In this document: positions 15,248 through 22,699 of the stretch, in pieces | How positions within the stretch are numbered: the stretch's first letter is position 1 | Layout of the letters: each line of letters starts with the position of its first letter | NCBI RefSeq assembly: GCF_020400825.1 | Contig: NZ_JAINVH010000050.1 | Coordinates: 1 to 37,381, forward strand | Direction: 5' to 3' | Length of the DNA stretch: 37,381 nt | Source: Streptomyces sp. HPF1205 | GTDB lineage: Bacteria; Actinomycetota; Actinomycetes; Streptomycetales; Streptomycetaceae | Notes under the pieces: model-generated | Told to the model about the DNA's origin: nothing | Database searches by the model: none | Seen by the model: only the letters and a program-made list of their open reading frames with translations | Program-made: the position numbers and the translations under genes

Positions 15248-16227
15248 ACGGTTCCTCCGGAAGCCAAAGCCGATCGTACGTACGACGGAGAGTTGGGGCT
15301 GGGGGGCACTGTTGAAAGGTCGAGGCGGTAACGAACCTCGGTGATGGCGGAGGTGCCGGGACCAGCGCCTGCCAAATTAGCTGGCGTGAGGCAAGGGAAG
15401 CCTTCGTCGACCAGGTAGAGGACCGGTGCGGATCGGGACCGGAAGCGCCGCCATTTCTCATGCACCGAAGACTCGCGCCAACCAGCGACCGTCAAGCGAC
15501 GATTGAAGTCCGCCAAGACCGCACCGTTTAGGGCGGCTCTCACTTCCGAGATGAGCTCGGCCAGCGTCCTTCCCTGGTCGGGTCCGGCAGCAGTGAGTTG
15601 ATGCGAGACCAGCCACAGCGGCTTGCCCATTGAGGGAACGAGCTGGGTGAGGCTGGAGATCCAGTGCGCGCGACCCTCCGAGAGGGTGGTTTTTACCTCA
15701 AGATCGATCTCTCTCAGGCTGAAGTCGTGCTCCTCGGCGGAAGGGCCGAGCCACCCGCCCACCGCGCCTTCCGCGTCTGGGTAATTGATCAGAGATCTGA
15801 GGGTCACCAGTTCCCCGAACAAGCCGACCTCGCGCTCAGGTGAAATGGACCCGTGACCGCGAAGGAGTTTCCCAAGCATGTGGATGGTCTCCGTGACCGC
15901 CACGGAGACGCTGCGACCTGCCAGCTGGATTCGGTCCGCCACAAGGCACAGGATCGCGTAGCCTTCAGCAAACATGTCGGGATCATCCACGATGATCTCT
16001 ACGCGTTGTTTGCCGGCCAGTAGTACCGACCTACATTGAAGGTGTTTCAGGCCCGTCTCAATCTTCCCATCTTGGGAGGCCCGTGGCGCCCGTAGACCGA
16101 TTTCGCGACGGTGCGGGTTGATGAAGACACTCAGTCTCGGACTTCCCGCAATCGGGTGCTCGAAAGGAATGTTGTGAGAAACGACTTCCATGAAGTGGTC
16201 GGAGTCTAGGTAGCGGTTGTCACTCAC
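15244..16227 (-). CDS. PD-(D/E)XK motif nuclease-like protein (DUF4420-type, 327 aa)
   Basis: The GTG start at 16227 overlaps the GHKL gene's stop by eight bases, which indicates coupling. A nuclease-like core is visible: GLFGEL (135-140, the preceding-helix Glu), HDFS (167-170, the Asp) and DLEVKTT (175-181, the ExK), spaced as in PD-(D/E)XK restriction endonucleases. The N-terminus (SPRLSVFINPHRREIGLRAP) and C-terminus are typical of DUF4420 proteins, which are almost always found next to Z1 ATPases. It is probably the DNA-cleaving part of the restriction complex. Its cut specificity cannot be read. No membrane or cysteine motifs are present. Confidence 0.86.
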   Translation of the reverse strand: MSDNRYLDSDHFMEVVSHNIPFEHPIAGSPRLSVFINPHRREIGLRAPRASQDGKIETGLKHLQCRSVLLAGKQRVEIIVDDPDMFAEGYAILCLVADRIQLAGRSVSVAVTETIHMLGKLLRGHGSISPEREVGLFGELVTLRSLINYPDAEGAVGGWLGPSAEEHDFSLREIDLEVKTTLSEGRAHWISSLTQLVPSMGKPLWLVSHQLTAAGPDQGRTLAELISEVRAALNGAVLADFNRRLTVAGWRESSVHEKWRRFRSRSAPVLYLVDEGFPCLTPANLAGAGPGTSAITEVRYRLDLSTVPPSPNSPSYVRSALASGGTV

Positions 16228-17743
16228 CGGCGTCTACCTTCGCGGCCGTACTCAAGATCTCCTGCCAAAGTTCGATGTTGTCTCGGTCGCGAACGCCGAG
16301 ATACTCGCCGGTGAAGGCCTGCTCCATCAGCAGATATAGGAGGGACTTCAAGAGTGCGGCGTCGTTCGATCCGCGACGTCCACTTTTCGAGAGCGGTCGA
16401 AAACGTTCATTGAGCCACAACACCCGGTCTGTCCGGTCAACACGGAAGAAGTCGTCCCGGTGTGCGCGATCGAACCGGATCCAGCGCATTGTGATGGGAA
16501 TCTGTTGCCCCTGCATAGGTATCTCATCCCGAATCACGCGCTTCAGCAATGGCGCGAATCCTCTACCGGGCGGGATCATCGCCTTGCGTGCCCTCAGCCT
16601 CTTGCGTGATGCCCTGAACCGCTCCTCGGCATCCGACAGATAGTCGGCGAAAGTGGAACCGTCATCCGCAACCGCTGATGCTGCCAACGAGGCAAAGTCT
16701 GGACCAACCTGAACACGGGACTTCTCTGGATTCATCGCGACGAGGGCCGTGGGCAATCCATCTATGTCTACCTCGACCCGCGCCAACTGTCGCTCACGAG
16801 CTGGGACGCTGACCCCGTCCCAGTTCCCCCCTGCCTGAAGCAGCCGACTGCGGCGGTAGAAATAGAGCCCTTGATGCTTCTCTGCGCCGGTGATGAGGCT
16901 GAACTCCGGCATTCGTGACCGGGCTGGCCAGATGTGACACCGAAAAACCACTGGAAGGTCACCCTGTTGAGCGCGCAGTTCCTTCGGGTACCCTGCTTTT
17001 CCGGGTTTGACGTAGCCAAACGGATCGATCGAATTCACGCGCGAGCGGGGGCCTACGAGATTTTGATCGACATCTTCGACGTCGAGGCTAATTTCTATTC
17101 GACCCTGTTCGATGATGCGATGGAGGATCAATCCCAGATGATTAATGATCTCTGCCATCGATCTGGCAATGAACTCCTCTACCCGATCAGTGTCATCGGT
17201 GGCAGGAAAACCAAAGACTTCATCCCAGCGTACGACTGTTCCCGTTCCAGACCAGGGGATGTCCCAGTCCCGAGACAGTTCTGATTTGGCGAACGCCTCG
17301 GTGACGAGGTCGCAATGAAAACCACGCTTGTTGGAATCGGCCTCCAAGCGTCGGCCCACTGGGGCGTGTCCTGCAGCGACCGACAGGACCGTGACAAGCT
17401 TCGCCTTGCTGAACGACGCCGCCTTGAGTCCGATCCCGAAGCTTCCGAGGTCCTTTTCGGCGTAGTCTCGACGGCCGCCGAGGGTCATGGCTACGTCGAT
17501 GCGCGCGGCGCTCATGCCCCTGCCGTTGTCAACGACGTAGAGGCCACGGAGCCGGCCCGCTTTGCGGATGAACCGGATCAGTACATGACTCGCTCCGGCG
17601 TCGATGGAATTGTCCACCAGGTCTGCAAGAGCCGTGCGCAACGAGTGGTTCCGTCCGAGGCCATCGAGAGCGCGGCGGTCGGGGAGCAGTTCGACGGTGC
17701 CATCCACCGGCACGGCCTCCTGCCACCCTTGACTTAGGCTCAT
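16220..17743 (-). CDS. GHKL ATPase (MutL/MORC-like) of restriction system (507 aa)
   Basis: The frame extends to 17794, but I start at the ATG of MSLSQGWQEAVPV (17743); the few residues before it are non-conserved. The ATP-binding GHKL motifs are clear: N box ADLVDNSIDAGASH (40-), G1 VVDNGRGMS (71-78), and G2 GSFGIGLKAASFS (100-112). This is the arrangement of MutL, Hsp90 and MORC proteins, where ATP closes a dimer on DNA. Prokaryotic MORC-like GHKL proteins in operons with Z1 and PD-(D/E)XK proteins were described as restriction-modification components (Iyer, Abhiman and Aravind 2008). It is first in a three-gene, overlapping operon and probably acts as a DNA clamp or switch. Confidence 0.88.
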   Translation of the reverse strand: MSLSQGWQEAVPVDGTVELLPDRRALDGLGRNHSLRTALADLVDNSIDAGASHVLIRFIRKAGRLRGLYVVDNGRGMSAARIDVAMTLGGRRDYAEKDLGSFGIGLKAASFSKAKLVTVLSVAAGHAPVGRRLEADSNKRGFHCDLVTEAFAKSELSRDWDIPWSGTGTVVRWDEVFGFPATDDTDRVEEFIARSMAEIINHLGLILHRIIEQGRIEISLDVEDVDQNLVGPRSRVNSIDPFGYVKPGKAGYPKELRAQQGDLPVVFRCHIWPARSRMPEFSLITGAEKHQGLYFYRRSRLLQAGGNWDGVSVPARERQLARVEVDIDGLPTALVAMNPEKSRVQVGPDFASLAASAVADDGSTFADYLSDAEERFRASRKRLRARKAMIPPGRGFAPLLKRVIRDEIPMQGQQIPITMRWIRFDRAHRDDFFRVDRTDRVLWLNERFRPLSKSGRRGSNDAALLKSLLYLLMEQAFTGEYLGVRDRDNIELWQEILSTAAKVDAGE

Positions 17744-18237
17744 GCCACCGCCCGTTCCTAGGTAGATGCGCCCCCGAGGGCATGTCATCACCATATCGGC
17801 AGAGGTGTACGCCTTGTGAAGGATCCCAACACCTGTCGTCCAAGCCTCAGTTGCACATCGGACATGAGGTCGAGCAGGATCATGTGCGGCAGCCGTCGGG
17901 CCGTCTGAAGAGGGCTTCCATGATGGCGTCTGCTGGCCACAGCCTCAGGCGCCGGGAGTCTGGGGACCGGGACATTGGGCACTCGAGGCGCGTCAGGCCT
18001 TGATTGAGACAGCCGCGGGATCTACTGCGAATGCCGCCTCGCTCGTCTGGATGGATGAACTGATCTCACAGTCGGCCGCGGCCCCCTGGTGGTGCGGAGT
18101 TTGCGTGATCTGGAGGTTCCCATCGCCGTTCCGGTCAACGATGCGACCGTGAGGCAGTTTGCCGCAGTTACAGACAGCTCGTGTCTTCGCTACACTGAGC
18201 AACGACAGGCGGGCGCACTACCCGAAGGTCTGTCGGC
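17744..18237. other. Divergent intergenic region between GHKL operon and vsr
   Basis: There is no gene in these 494 bases. It separates two divergent defence transcripts. A sigma-70-like candidate promoter for the rightward genes is at 18168-18196; no clear promoter was found for the leftward operon. No palindromic operator was evident. The length is large for a mere promoter gap, so a small RNA or unseen control element is possible, but nothing specific is visible. Confidence 0.5.
18168..18196 (+). promoter_or_regulatory. Candidate promoter for vsr and cytosine methyltransferase
   Basis: TTACAG (18168-18173) and TACACT (18191-18196) are separated by 17 bases. The -10 fits TANNNT; the -35 is weak. 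It is 42 bases before the GTG at 18238. Confidence 0.35.
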
Positions 18238-18759
18238 GTGAGGCGACGCCCTGTGCAGGCGCGCTCACCTGTGTTCATGCCGGTTCACGGTCACAGGCCC
18301 CGGTCTCGACCGGATGCCGCCGGACCCGGCTGTGAGCCCTTGACCACGACCGCCGCGGTGAGTCGCCGCATGAGTCGTCAGCGCAGCCGCAACACAGAGG
18401 TCGAGGTCCTCCTGCGCAAGGAGCTTCATCGGGCCGGGCTCCGCTACCGCGTCCATCGGCGCCCCCTGCCGGGCCTGCGCCGAGAGGCCGACGTCGTGTT
18501 CGGTCCGGCCAGGGTGGCCGTCTTCGTGGATGGCTGTTATTGGCACGGCTGCCCCGAGCACGCGACGTGGCCCAAGACAAATGCCGACTTCTGGCGCACC
18601 AAGATCACCCGCAACCAGGAGCGGGATCGTGACACCGACACGAAGCTTGCTGAGGCTGGCTGGGCCTCCGTGCGCGTGTGGGAGCACGAAGACCCCATCA
18701 CCGCGGCCCACGCCATCGCCATGCTCGTACGTGAGCGACGGCGGTCATTCCATGCCTGA
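18238..18759 (+). CDS. vsr: Vsr-type very short patch endonuclease (defence island)
   Basis: The GTG at 18238 gives 173 residues, but conserved sequence starts near MSRQRSRNTEVEVLLRKELH (residue 45), so internal starts are possible. The Vsr fold signature is clear: DVVFGPARVAVFVDGCYWHGCPEH, PKTNADFW, KITRNQERDRDTD and VRVWEHED. The conserved Asp of FVDGCYWHGC and the Cys/His zinc-binding residues are present. Vsr normally nicks next to T:G mismatches left by deaminated 5-methylcytosine, which fits the cytosine methyltransferase gene 50 bases downstream. In MORC/Z1 restriction systems Vsr-like nucleases are also part of the operon, so it may serve restriction as well. It likely shares its promoter with the methyltransferase. 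Confidence 0.9.
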   Translation: MRRRPVQARSPVFMPVHGHRPRSRPDAAGPGCEPLTTTAAVSRRMSRQRSRNTEVEVLLRKELHRAGLRYRVHRRPLPGLRREADVVFGPARVAVFVDGCYWHGCPEHATWPKTNADFWRTKITRNQERDRDTDTKLAEAGWASVRVWEHEDPITAAHAIAMLVRERRRSFHA

Positions 18760-18809
18760 CATCGTGGTGCCGGGGTCGTCTGTCAGGGCCGAGACGTAAG
18801 CTTGCCGGC

Positions 18810-19925
18810 GTGACAGAGCCACTGACCATGATCGACCTGTTCGCCGGGTGCGGCGGCATGACTGCTGGTTTCGTGCGGACGGGTCGTTACAAGCCGACTA
18901 TGGCAGTCGAATGGAACCTGCATGCCGCAGCGACCTACGCCGCCAACTTCGGTGAGGACCACATGCGGTGGGGCGACATTGCGGAGATCAAAGACTCCGA
19001 GATCCCACGCGCAGACGTCGTCATCGGTGGGCCTCCGTGTCAGGGCTTCTCCAACCTCGGCAGCCGTGACGTGAATGATCCGCGCAACAAGCTGTGGAAG
19101 GAGTACATCCGGTTCGTGCTCCGCGCGCAGCCCAAGGTCTTCGTGATCGAGAACGTAGACCGCTTCCGCTCGTCCAGCGAGTTCGCGCTGCTGCTGAAGG
19201 AGGTCGAGCCAGGCGGTCTCCTGGAGGGCTACAAGCTTCAGCACGCCCACATGCTGGCCGCGGACTACGGGGTGCCCCAACGTCGCGTTCGGACCATCGT
19301 CATCGGTTCCCGAGTCGGCACCATCCCGATTCCCGCCCAGACGCATGCCCGGGACCTGACGCTCGACGACGTGGATCAGGAGCTCCAGCCCTGGCGTACG
19401 GTTCGCGATGCGATCGACGGGCTGCCAAAGGTGCCAGCCACCACGGACCTTCCGGACTCCTCGGAGACGTTCTTCGGCCAAGTGGTGCCCGGTATCTTCA
19501 AGGGCTTGGACATCCACTTGGGACGCCGTCCGACTTCGATGTCCTTGGAGCGGTACAACCACATTCCGCCCGGTGGAGGTCGCTTCAACCTGCCGGATCA
19601 CCTGCTGCCCAATTGCTGGCGTAACAAGAAGTCCGGAACCACGGATGTCATGGGACGAATGGTCTGGGACCGTCCTTCGCTGACGATCCGGACCGAATTC
19701 TTCAAGCCGGAGAAGGGTCAGTACCTGCATCCTCAGTGGGACGCTGACGATGCAGGGAAGCGTGTCAACCGTCCGATCACCCATTATGAAGCGGCCCGGC
19801 TGCAGGACTTCCCTGAGGACTACCGGTGGTGCGGGTCCAAGATCCAGATCGCTCGGCAGATTGGGAATGCGGTGCCGGTCGGCTTGGCCGCGGCCATAGC
19901 GCGTCACCTGCTGAAGTACCTGTGA
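18810..19925 (+). CDS. DNA (cytosine-5) methyltransferase of the restriction island
   Basis: The GTG start at 18810 gives 371 residues. All cytosine-5 methyltransferase landmarks are present in order: AdoMet-binding IDLFAGCGGMTAGF (8-21), the catalytic GGPPCQGFS (73-81, Cys77), ENV (114-116), QRRVRTIVIGS (157-), PSLTIRTE near the C-terminal half and QIGNAVPVGLAAA near the end. The target-recognition region lies between the motif QRRVR and PSLTIRTE; its specificity cannot be read. It would protect the host DNA from the PD-(D/E)XK/Z1/GHKL machinery. It lies 50 bases after vsr and faces the HNH gene convergently, with a stem-loop between them. Confidence 0.93.
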   Translation: MTEPLTMIDLFAGCGGMTAGFVRTGRYKPTMAVEWNLHAAATYAANFGEDHMRWGDIAEIKDSEIPRADVVIGGPPCQGFSNLGSRDVNDPRNKLWKEYIRFVLRAQPKVFVIENVDRFRSSSEFALLLKEVEPGGLLEGYKLQHAHMLAADYGVPQRRVRTIVIGSRVGTIPIPAQTHARDLTLDDVDQELQPWRTVRDAIDGLPKVPATTDLPDSSETFFGQVVPGIFKGLDIHLGRRPTSMSLERYNHIPPGGGRFNLPDHLLPNCWRNKKSGTTDVMGRMVWDRPSLTIRTEFFKPEKGQYLHPQWDADDAGKRVNRPITHYEAARLQDFPEDYRWCGSKIQIARQIGNAVPVGLAAAIARHLLKYL

Positions 19926-19928
19926 GGG

Positions 19929-19964
19929 CAGGGGCCCCGCGGCTCGAATTCCGCGGCGCCCCTG
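19929..19964. terminator. Bidirectional terminator between methyltransferase and HNH genes
   Basis: CAGGGGCCCCGCGG (19929-19942) pairs with CCGCGGCGCCCCTG (19951-19964), a 14-bp stem with one mismatch and an 8-base loop. It sits between two convergent stops and has no clear T-tract. Confidence 0.7.
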
Positions 19965-19971
19965 TTGGTCC

Positions 19972-20928
19972 TCAGTCTTCGTGAATGTCCGGCTCGTGGT
20001 CGGGATTGAGTAGTTCATCACTCACGCTCGTGCCCATCAGAGCATGACGACCGCCGTGACACTCCGAGCAGAGCGTGACCAGGTTGTCAGAGTCGTTCGT
20101 GCCGCCTTGGTGGACTGGCAGCACATGATGAACCTGCAGTAATACGCCTTGACCGGCGGCACGGCCGCAGTCCTGACAGGTCTTTTTGTCACGCTCCAGG
20201 ATTTCGTACCGGAGCTTGATGGCCTGTCGTACCCGAGGCGGTCGCTTGTCCAGTGTTGGCAGCCGGTACGACCCGGGCGGAAGAGTTGGGTCGTCGACGT
20301 TGGAGACGACCTGCCACCCCTCCTCTTCGAGCTCACGCATACGGCGGGGCCACTCTTGGATCTTGGCCACATAGGCCAACTGTTCCTTGTCCGCCTCGCG
20401 AGGCGAGATCTGCTGGAGATAGTGGAGGACTCTGTCCTTACCCGACGTGGCGCCACCGTCAGGTTTCTTCAGGTTACGAGCGGCTTTGGCGACTTTCCAC
20501 CGCTCGGCAAGGTCGGTATCCGGCTCTTCCGAGATGAGTCGGTAGTGGTCGTACGGCATGTCGTCGCGGTTCAGGCCCGACTCGATCGGCCAGCCGTACT
20601 CGACCCGGAGCTCGCGGACTCGCCGGGCCCATTCGGCGATGCCGGACACGCCAGCGAGTGCATCCGCAGGCACGGGCTCACCCACGTGTCTGCGCAGGTA
20701 GAGCAGTATGGCCTCGCGTCCAGATTTGATGCCGAAAGCCCGATTCACCTGTGCGAGGGCGTCACGCATCTCCGCCGACAGGAGCCCGATGTGTGCTGCC
20801 GACTCCAGCCATGAGCCCTGATCGAGTTCGACCTGCTGAGCCTCCTCGACGATGCCGAGGTATTTCCGTGCGGTCACCTTCACGGCTGACAGAGCCGCTT
20901 GGGGATCCTTCCCCGCCTTTGCTGCCAC
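19972..20928 (-). CDS. HNH endonuclease with duplicated winged-helix-like domain (318 aa)
   Basis: I start at the GTG at 20928 (MAAKAGKDPQ), which has a strong GGGAGGG five bases upstream; the alternative start at 20952 adds eight residues. Using numbering from the longer start, two copies of a winged-helix-like domain lie at about 80-140 (ILLYLRRHV, IAEWARRVRELRVEYGWP) and 173-232 (VLHYLQQIS, IQEWPRRMRELEEEGWQV), a clear internal duplication. The HNH nuclease is at about 247-303: RYEILERDKKTCQDCG, VHHVLPVHQGG, NLVTLCSECH, with paired CxxC zinc ligands. The nuclease may be a second effector of the island or a type II/IV-like partner. It is transcribed toward the methyltransferase, and no overlap ties it to the other operon. 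Confidence 0.85.
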   Translation of the reverse strand: MAAKAGKDPQAALSAVKVTARKYLGIVEEAQQVELDQGSWLESAAHIGLLSAEMRDALAQVNRAFGIKSGREAILLYLRRHVGEPVPADALAGVSGIAEWARRVRELRVEYGWPIESGLNRDDMPYDHYRLISEEPDTDLAERWKVAKAARNLKKPDGGATSGKDRVLHYLQQISPREADKEQLAYVAKIQEWPRRMRELEEEGWQVVSNVDDPTLPPGSYRLPTLDKRPPRVRQAIKLRYEILERDKKTCQDCGRAAGQGVLLQVHHVLPVHQGGTNDSDNLVTLCSECHGGRHALMGTSVSDELLNPDHEPDIHED

Positions 20929-21104
20929 AGTTCCCTCCCCGCGTGACGGCAAGATCGTGCGGGGCAGCCTAGCGGCTGTGCACCCTGGCCGTAGGGGACG
21001 CCTGTCTCCGCCTGCGAGACGCGGTTAGCCCTTCCTAGCCACCGACAGGCCCTGTTCCCATCCCGTCTGCCGTCGGCCCGCAGTCCTGTGGAGCGGGCGT
21101 GGTT

Positions 21105-21154
21105 CAGGGCGTCAAGGTGGAGCGCGCTACTGTACGAACGACCTTGACGCCCTG
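21105..21154. repeat. Perfect 14-bp inverted repeat in AICE2
   Basis: CAGGGCGTCAAGGT (21105-21118) and ACCTTGACGCCCTG (21141-21154) are exact reverse complements around 22 bases. No gene ends here to need a terminator. It is possibly an origin structure (single-strand initiation) or an operator. Confidence 0.5.
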
Positions 21155-21409
21155 GGCCGCGACTGCTTGGCTTGCCCGGGTCGATGGCAGTCGGGATGGG
21201 AGCTCTCGCACCCCTCCCACGACGAACGCGCGGTCGCCGGCCGGGCCTGGTCCATCTCGGAGCCGGAGCGCCCCCGCCGGAGGCACCTCTTTGACCCCGC
21301 TGTACGTTCTCGTCTCATGCCATCGGCCTCCCCCTCGCGGGCGCGCGCGGCGCGGGCCGTGCCGAGCGGGGCGGAGACAGGAGCGACGGCGCGGCCAAGC
21401 GCCGGAAGC

Positions 21410-21461
21410 GCGCCCGGCGGAGCGTCAGCGACGCCGGGCGCCTTGAACCCGTAGAGAAGGT
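21410..21461 (+). other. Candidate double-strand origin (nick site) of AICE2
   Basis: GCGCCCGGCG (21410-21419) pairs perfectly with CGCCGGGCGC (21432-21441) around a 12-base loop, directly followed by CTTGA (21442-21446) and GTAGAGAAGGT (21451-21461). This matches AICE1 (5078-5117) in order and spacing within one base. CTTGA is one base short of the pC194-group CTTGATA nick sequence (CTTGAAC here). It lies seven bases before the stop of the leftmost AICE2 core gene. Confidence 0.42.
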
Positions 21462-21467
21462 TGTTAC

Positions 21468-21740
21468 TCACTGCCAGGTGGGCGGGACGATGTCCGGGAT
21501 TTGGGGGGTAAGCCCGTCCCGTTGTCCGGCTGTTGGCGGTGTGGCGGCGTTGTTGGCTTCGATGGTGGCTGCGACTCGTTGCCATGCGGCGAAGACGTTC
21601 ATGACTTCGTGGGCCGGGGCGTGGGTGAGGTCCAGGAGGAAGTGGCGGATGAGGACTGGGCTGGTCAGGGTGTCGTGGATGCGGGCGATGGTCCACGGGT
21701 TCGGCTCGGTGGTGCGGGTGGCTGGCGGTTGCGGGGTCAT
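21468..21740 (-). CDS. Hypothetical protein of AICE2 (90 aa)
   Basis: This 90-residue protein begins MTPQPPATRTTEPNPWTIA with its ATG overlapping the stop of the anti-sigma-like ATPase gene (ATGA at 21737-21740), so the two are translated together. The helical middle (IRHFLLDLTHAPAHEVMNVF) and lack of cysteines or membrane segments suggest a small soluble partner. It is the last gene of its transcript. The family is not recognised; it could regulate or be regulated by the ATPase. Confidence 0.62.
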   Translation of the reverse strand: MTPQPPATRTTEPNPWTIARIHDTLTSPVLIRHFLLDLTHAPAHEVMNVFAAWQRVAATIEANNAATPPTAGQRDGLTPQIPDIVPPTWQ

Positions 21741-22153
21741 GCGGGGTCCTTGGTGTGGTTCAGGTGGGCGGTGACGACATGGCCGTCGGGGTTGCCGAGG
21801 ATCTCGACGGTTGTGGCGAGTGCAGTGACCAGTTGGAGTCCGCGGCCGTGGGTGTCTTCGTCGGCGGGCTGGTCGATGTGCGGGGTGCGGGTGGTGTGGC
21901 CCGAGTCGGTGACGGAGATGGTCACGCGCTGGTCACTGACGCTGAGCTGGACGGAGAGCGTTCCGCCCGCGTGGCCGCTGGCGGTGTGGACGATGGCATT
22001 CGCGCCGAGCTCGGTGACGATCAGGGCGGCGTCGTCCTGGCAGGGGTAGTCGTGCAGGACGTCGCGGACCCATCGGCGGATGCGGCCCACTTCGTCGGGT
22101 GATCCTGGGCAAACAAGGCCCCAGAAACGCTGACTACTCGTATACTCGTCCAT
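21737..22153 (-). CDS. HATPase_c_2 anti-sigma-factor-like ATP-binding protein (AICE2)
   Basis: This 138-residue protein has the RsbW/SpoIIAB-type fold: VRDVLHDYPCQDDAALIVTELGANAIVHTASGHAGG (N box with ELGANA), ISVTDSGHTTRTPH (G1-like DSG) and EDTHGRGLQLVTALAT (G2-like GRGL). Proteins of this family either bind sigma factors or act as serine kinases of anti-anti-sigma factors. It occupies the regulatory zone of an AICE, next to GntR and Nudix genes, and could link element activation to host state. The start codon lies within a sequence matching the GntR-type operator (22144-22159), so it is likely under GntR control. Confidence 0.82.
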   Translation of the reverse strand: MDEYTSSQRFWGLVCPGSPDEVGRIRRWVRDVLHDYPCQDDAALIVTELGANAIVHTASGHAGGTLSVQLSVSDQRVTISVTDSGHTTRTPHIDQPADEDTHGRGLQLVTALATTVEILGNPDGHVVTAHLNHTKDPA

Positions 22154-22159
22154 ACAAGT
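22136..22159. promoter_or_regulatory. GntR-type operator overlapping the HATPase gene start
   Basis: ACTCGTCCATACAAGT (22144-22159) matches the GntR/HutC-type consensus ACTNGTCTAGACNAGT at most outer positions. A second ACTCGT half-site begins at 22136. The start codon (22151-22153) lies inside, so binding would block transcription and translation. Confidence 0.5.
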
Positions 22160-22199
22160 TCCTTTGTGCTGGTGGGCCGCTATGGGTAGAGGGTTGGGG

Positions 22200-22679
22200 C
22201 TAGACGAGTTTCACGCCGTCGTGGGCGCGGACGGCCGGCGGGGATGCCGCGTCGAGTGCGTCCAGGACGCGGATCGCGTATGCCTCGTCGGCCAGGTCGG
22301 TGACTTCGTCGCGGGTGGCCCAGCGCAGGGCGCTGGTCTCGCTGCCGGTGGTGGGGTTGCCGTCGATCGCCTGACAGCGGAAGACCAGGGAGACGATCAG
22401 TCCGGTCATGTTCTTGTAGACGCCTGTGAGGGTGGCCGGGAGAGCGATCTTGATGCCGGTCTCTTCGAGGACTTCGCGCTGAAGCGCGTCGGGGATGGTC
22501 TCCCCCGCTTCCAGGACTCCGCCCGGTGGTTCCCAGTGGCCGTTGTCGCGGCGCCGGATCAGCAGGGCGCGTCCGGCGTCGTCGACGATGACTCCGGCGA
22601 CGCTCACCGAGTGGGGGCGCTCGATCGGCACGCGCTTGATCCTTCCGAACCGGTCCTTGCGGGTGGCTAGGCTTCCCAC
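22200..22679 (-). CDS. Nudix hydrolase, candidate Pif-type conjugal immunity factor
   Basis: The Nudix box is clear: GGVLEAGETIPDALQREVLEETGI matches GX5EX7REUXEEXGU. The fold begins around HSVSVAGVIVDDAGRALLIRR. The open frame runs far upstream, so I place the start at GTG 22679, before KDRFGRIKRVPIERP; this is uncertain. pSAM2's Pif protein, which stops a mycelium that already holds the element from being a recipient again, contains a Nudix motif. This gene in an AICE regulatory zone is the likely equivalent. It is divergent from the GntR gene, with an operator-like site between (22700-22715). A plain nucleotide-pool Nudix enzyme is the alternative. Confidence 0.78.
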   Translation of the reverse strand: MGSLATRKDRFGRIKRVPIERPHSVSVAGVIVDDAGRALLIRRRDNGHWEPPGGVLEAGETIPDALQREVLEETGIKIALPATLTGVYKNMTGLIVSLVFRCQAIDGNPTTGSETSALRWATRDEVTDLADEAYAIRVLDALDAASPPAVRAHDGVKLV

Positions 22680-22699
22680 CGTAGCAACAAGGGTCGGCC

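Larger units (their letters stand above)
20929..21467. other. Non-coding region with inverted repeat and candidate origin of AICE2
   Basis: No gene is convincing in these 539 bases. Two structured elements stand out: a perfect 14-bp inverted repeat (21105-21154) and a stem plus CTTGA block at the right end (21410-21461) that matches AICE1. It is placed between the defence island and the AICE core, as an origin region could be. Confidence 0.5.
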
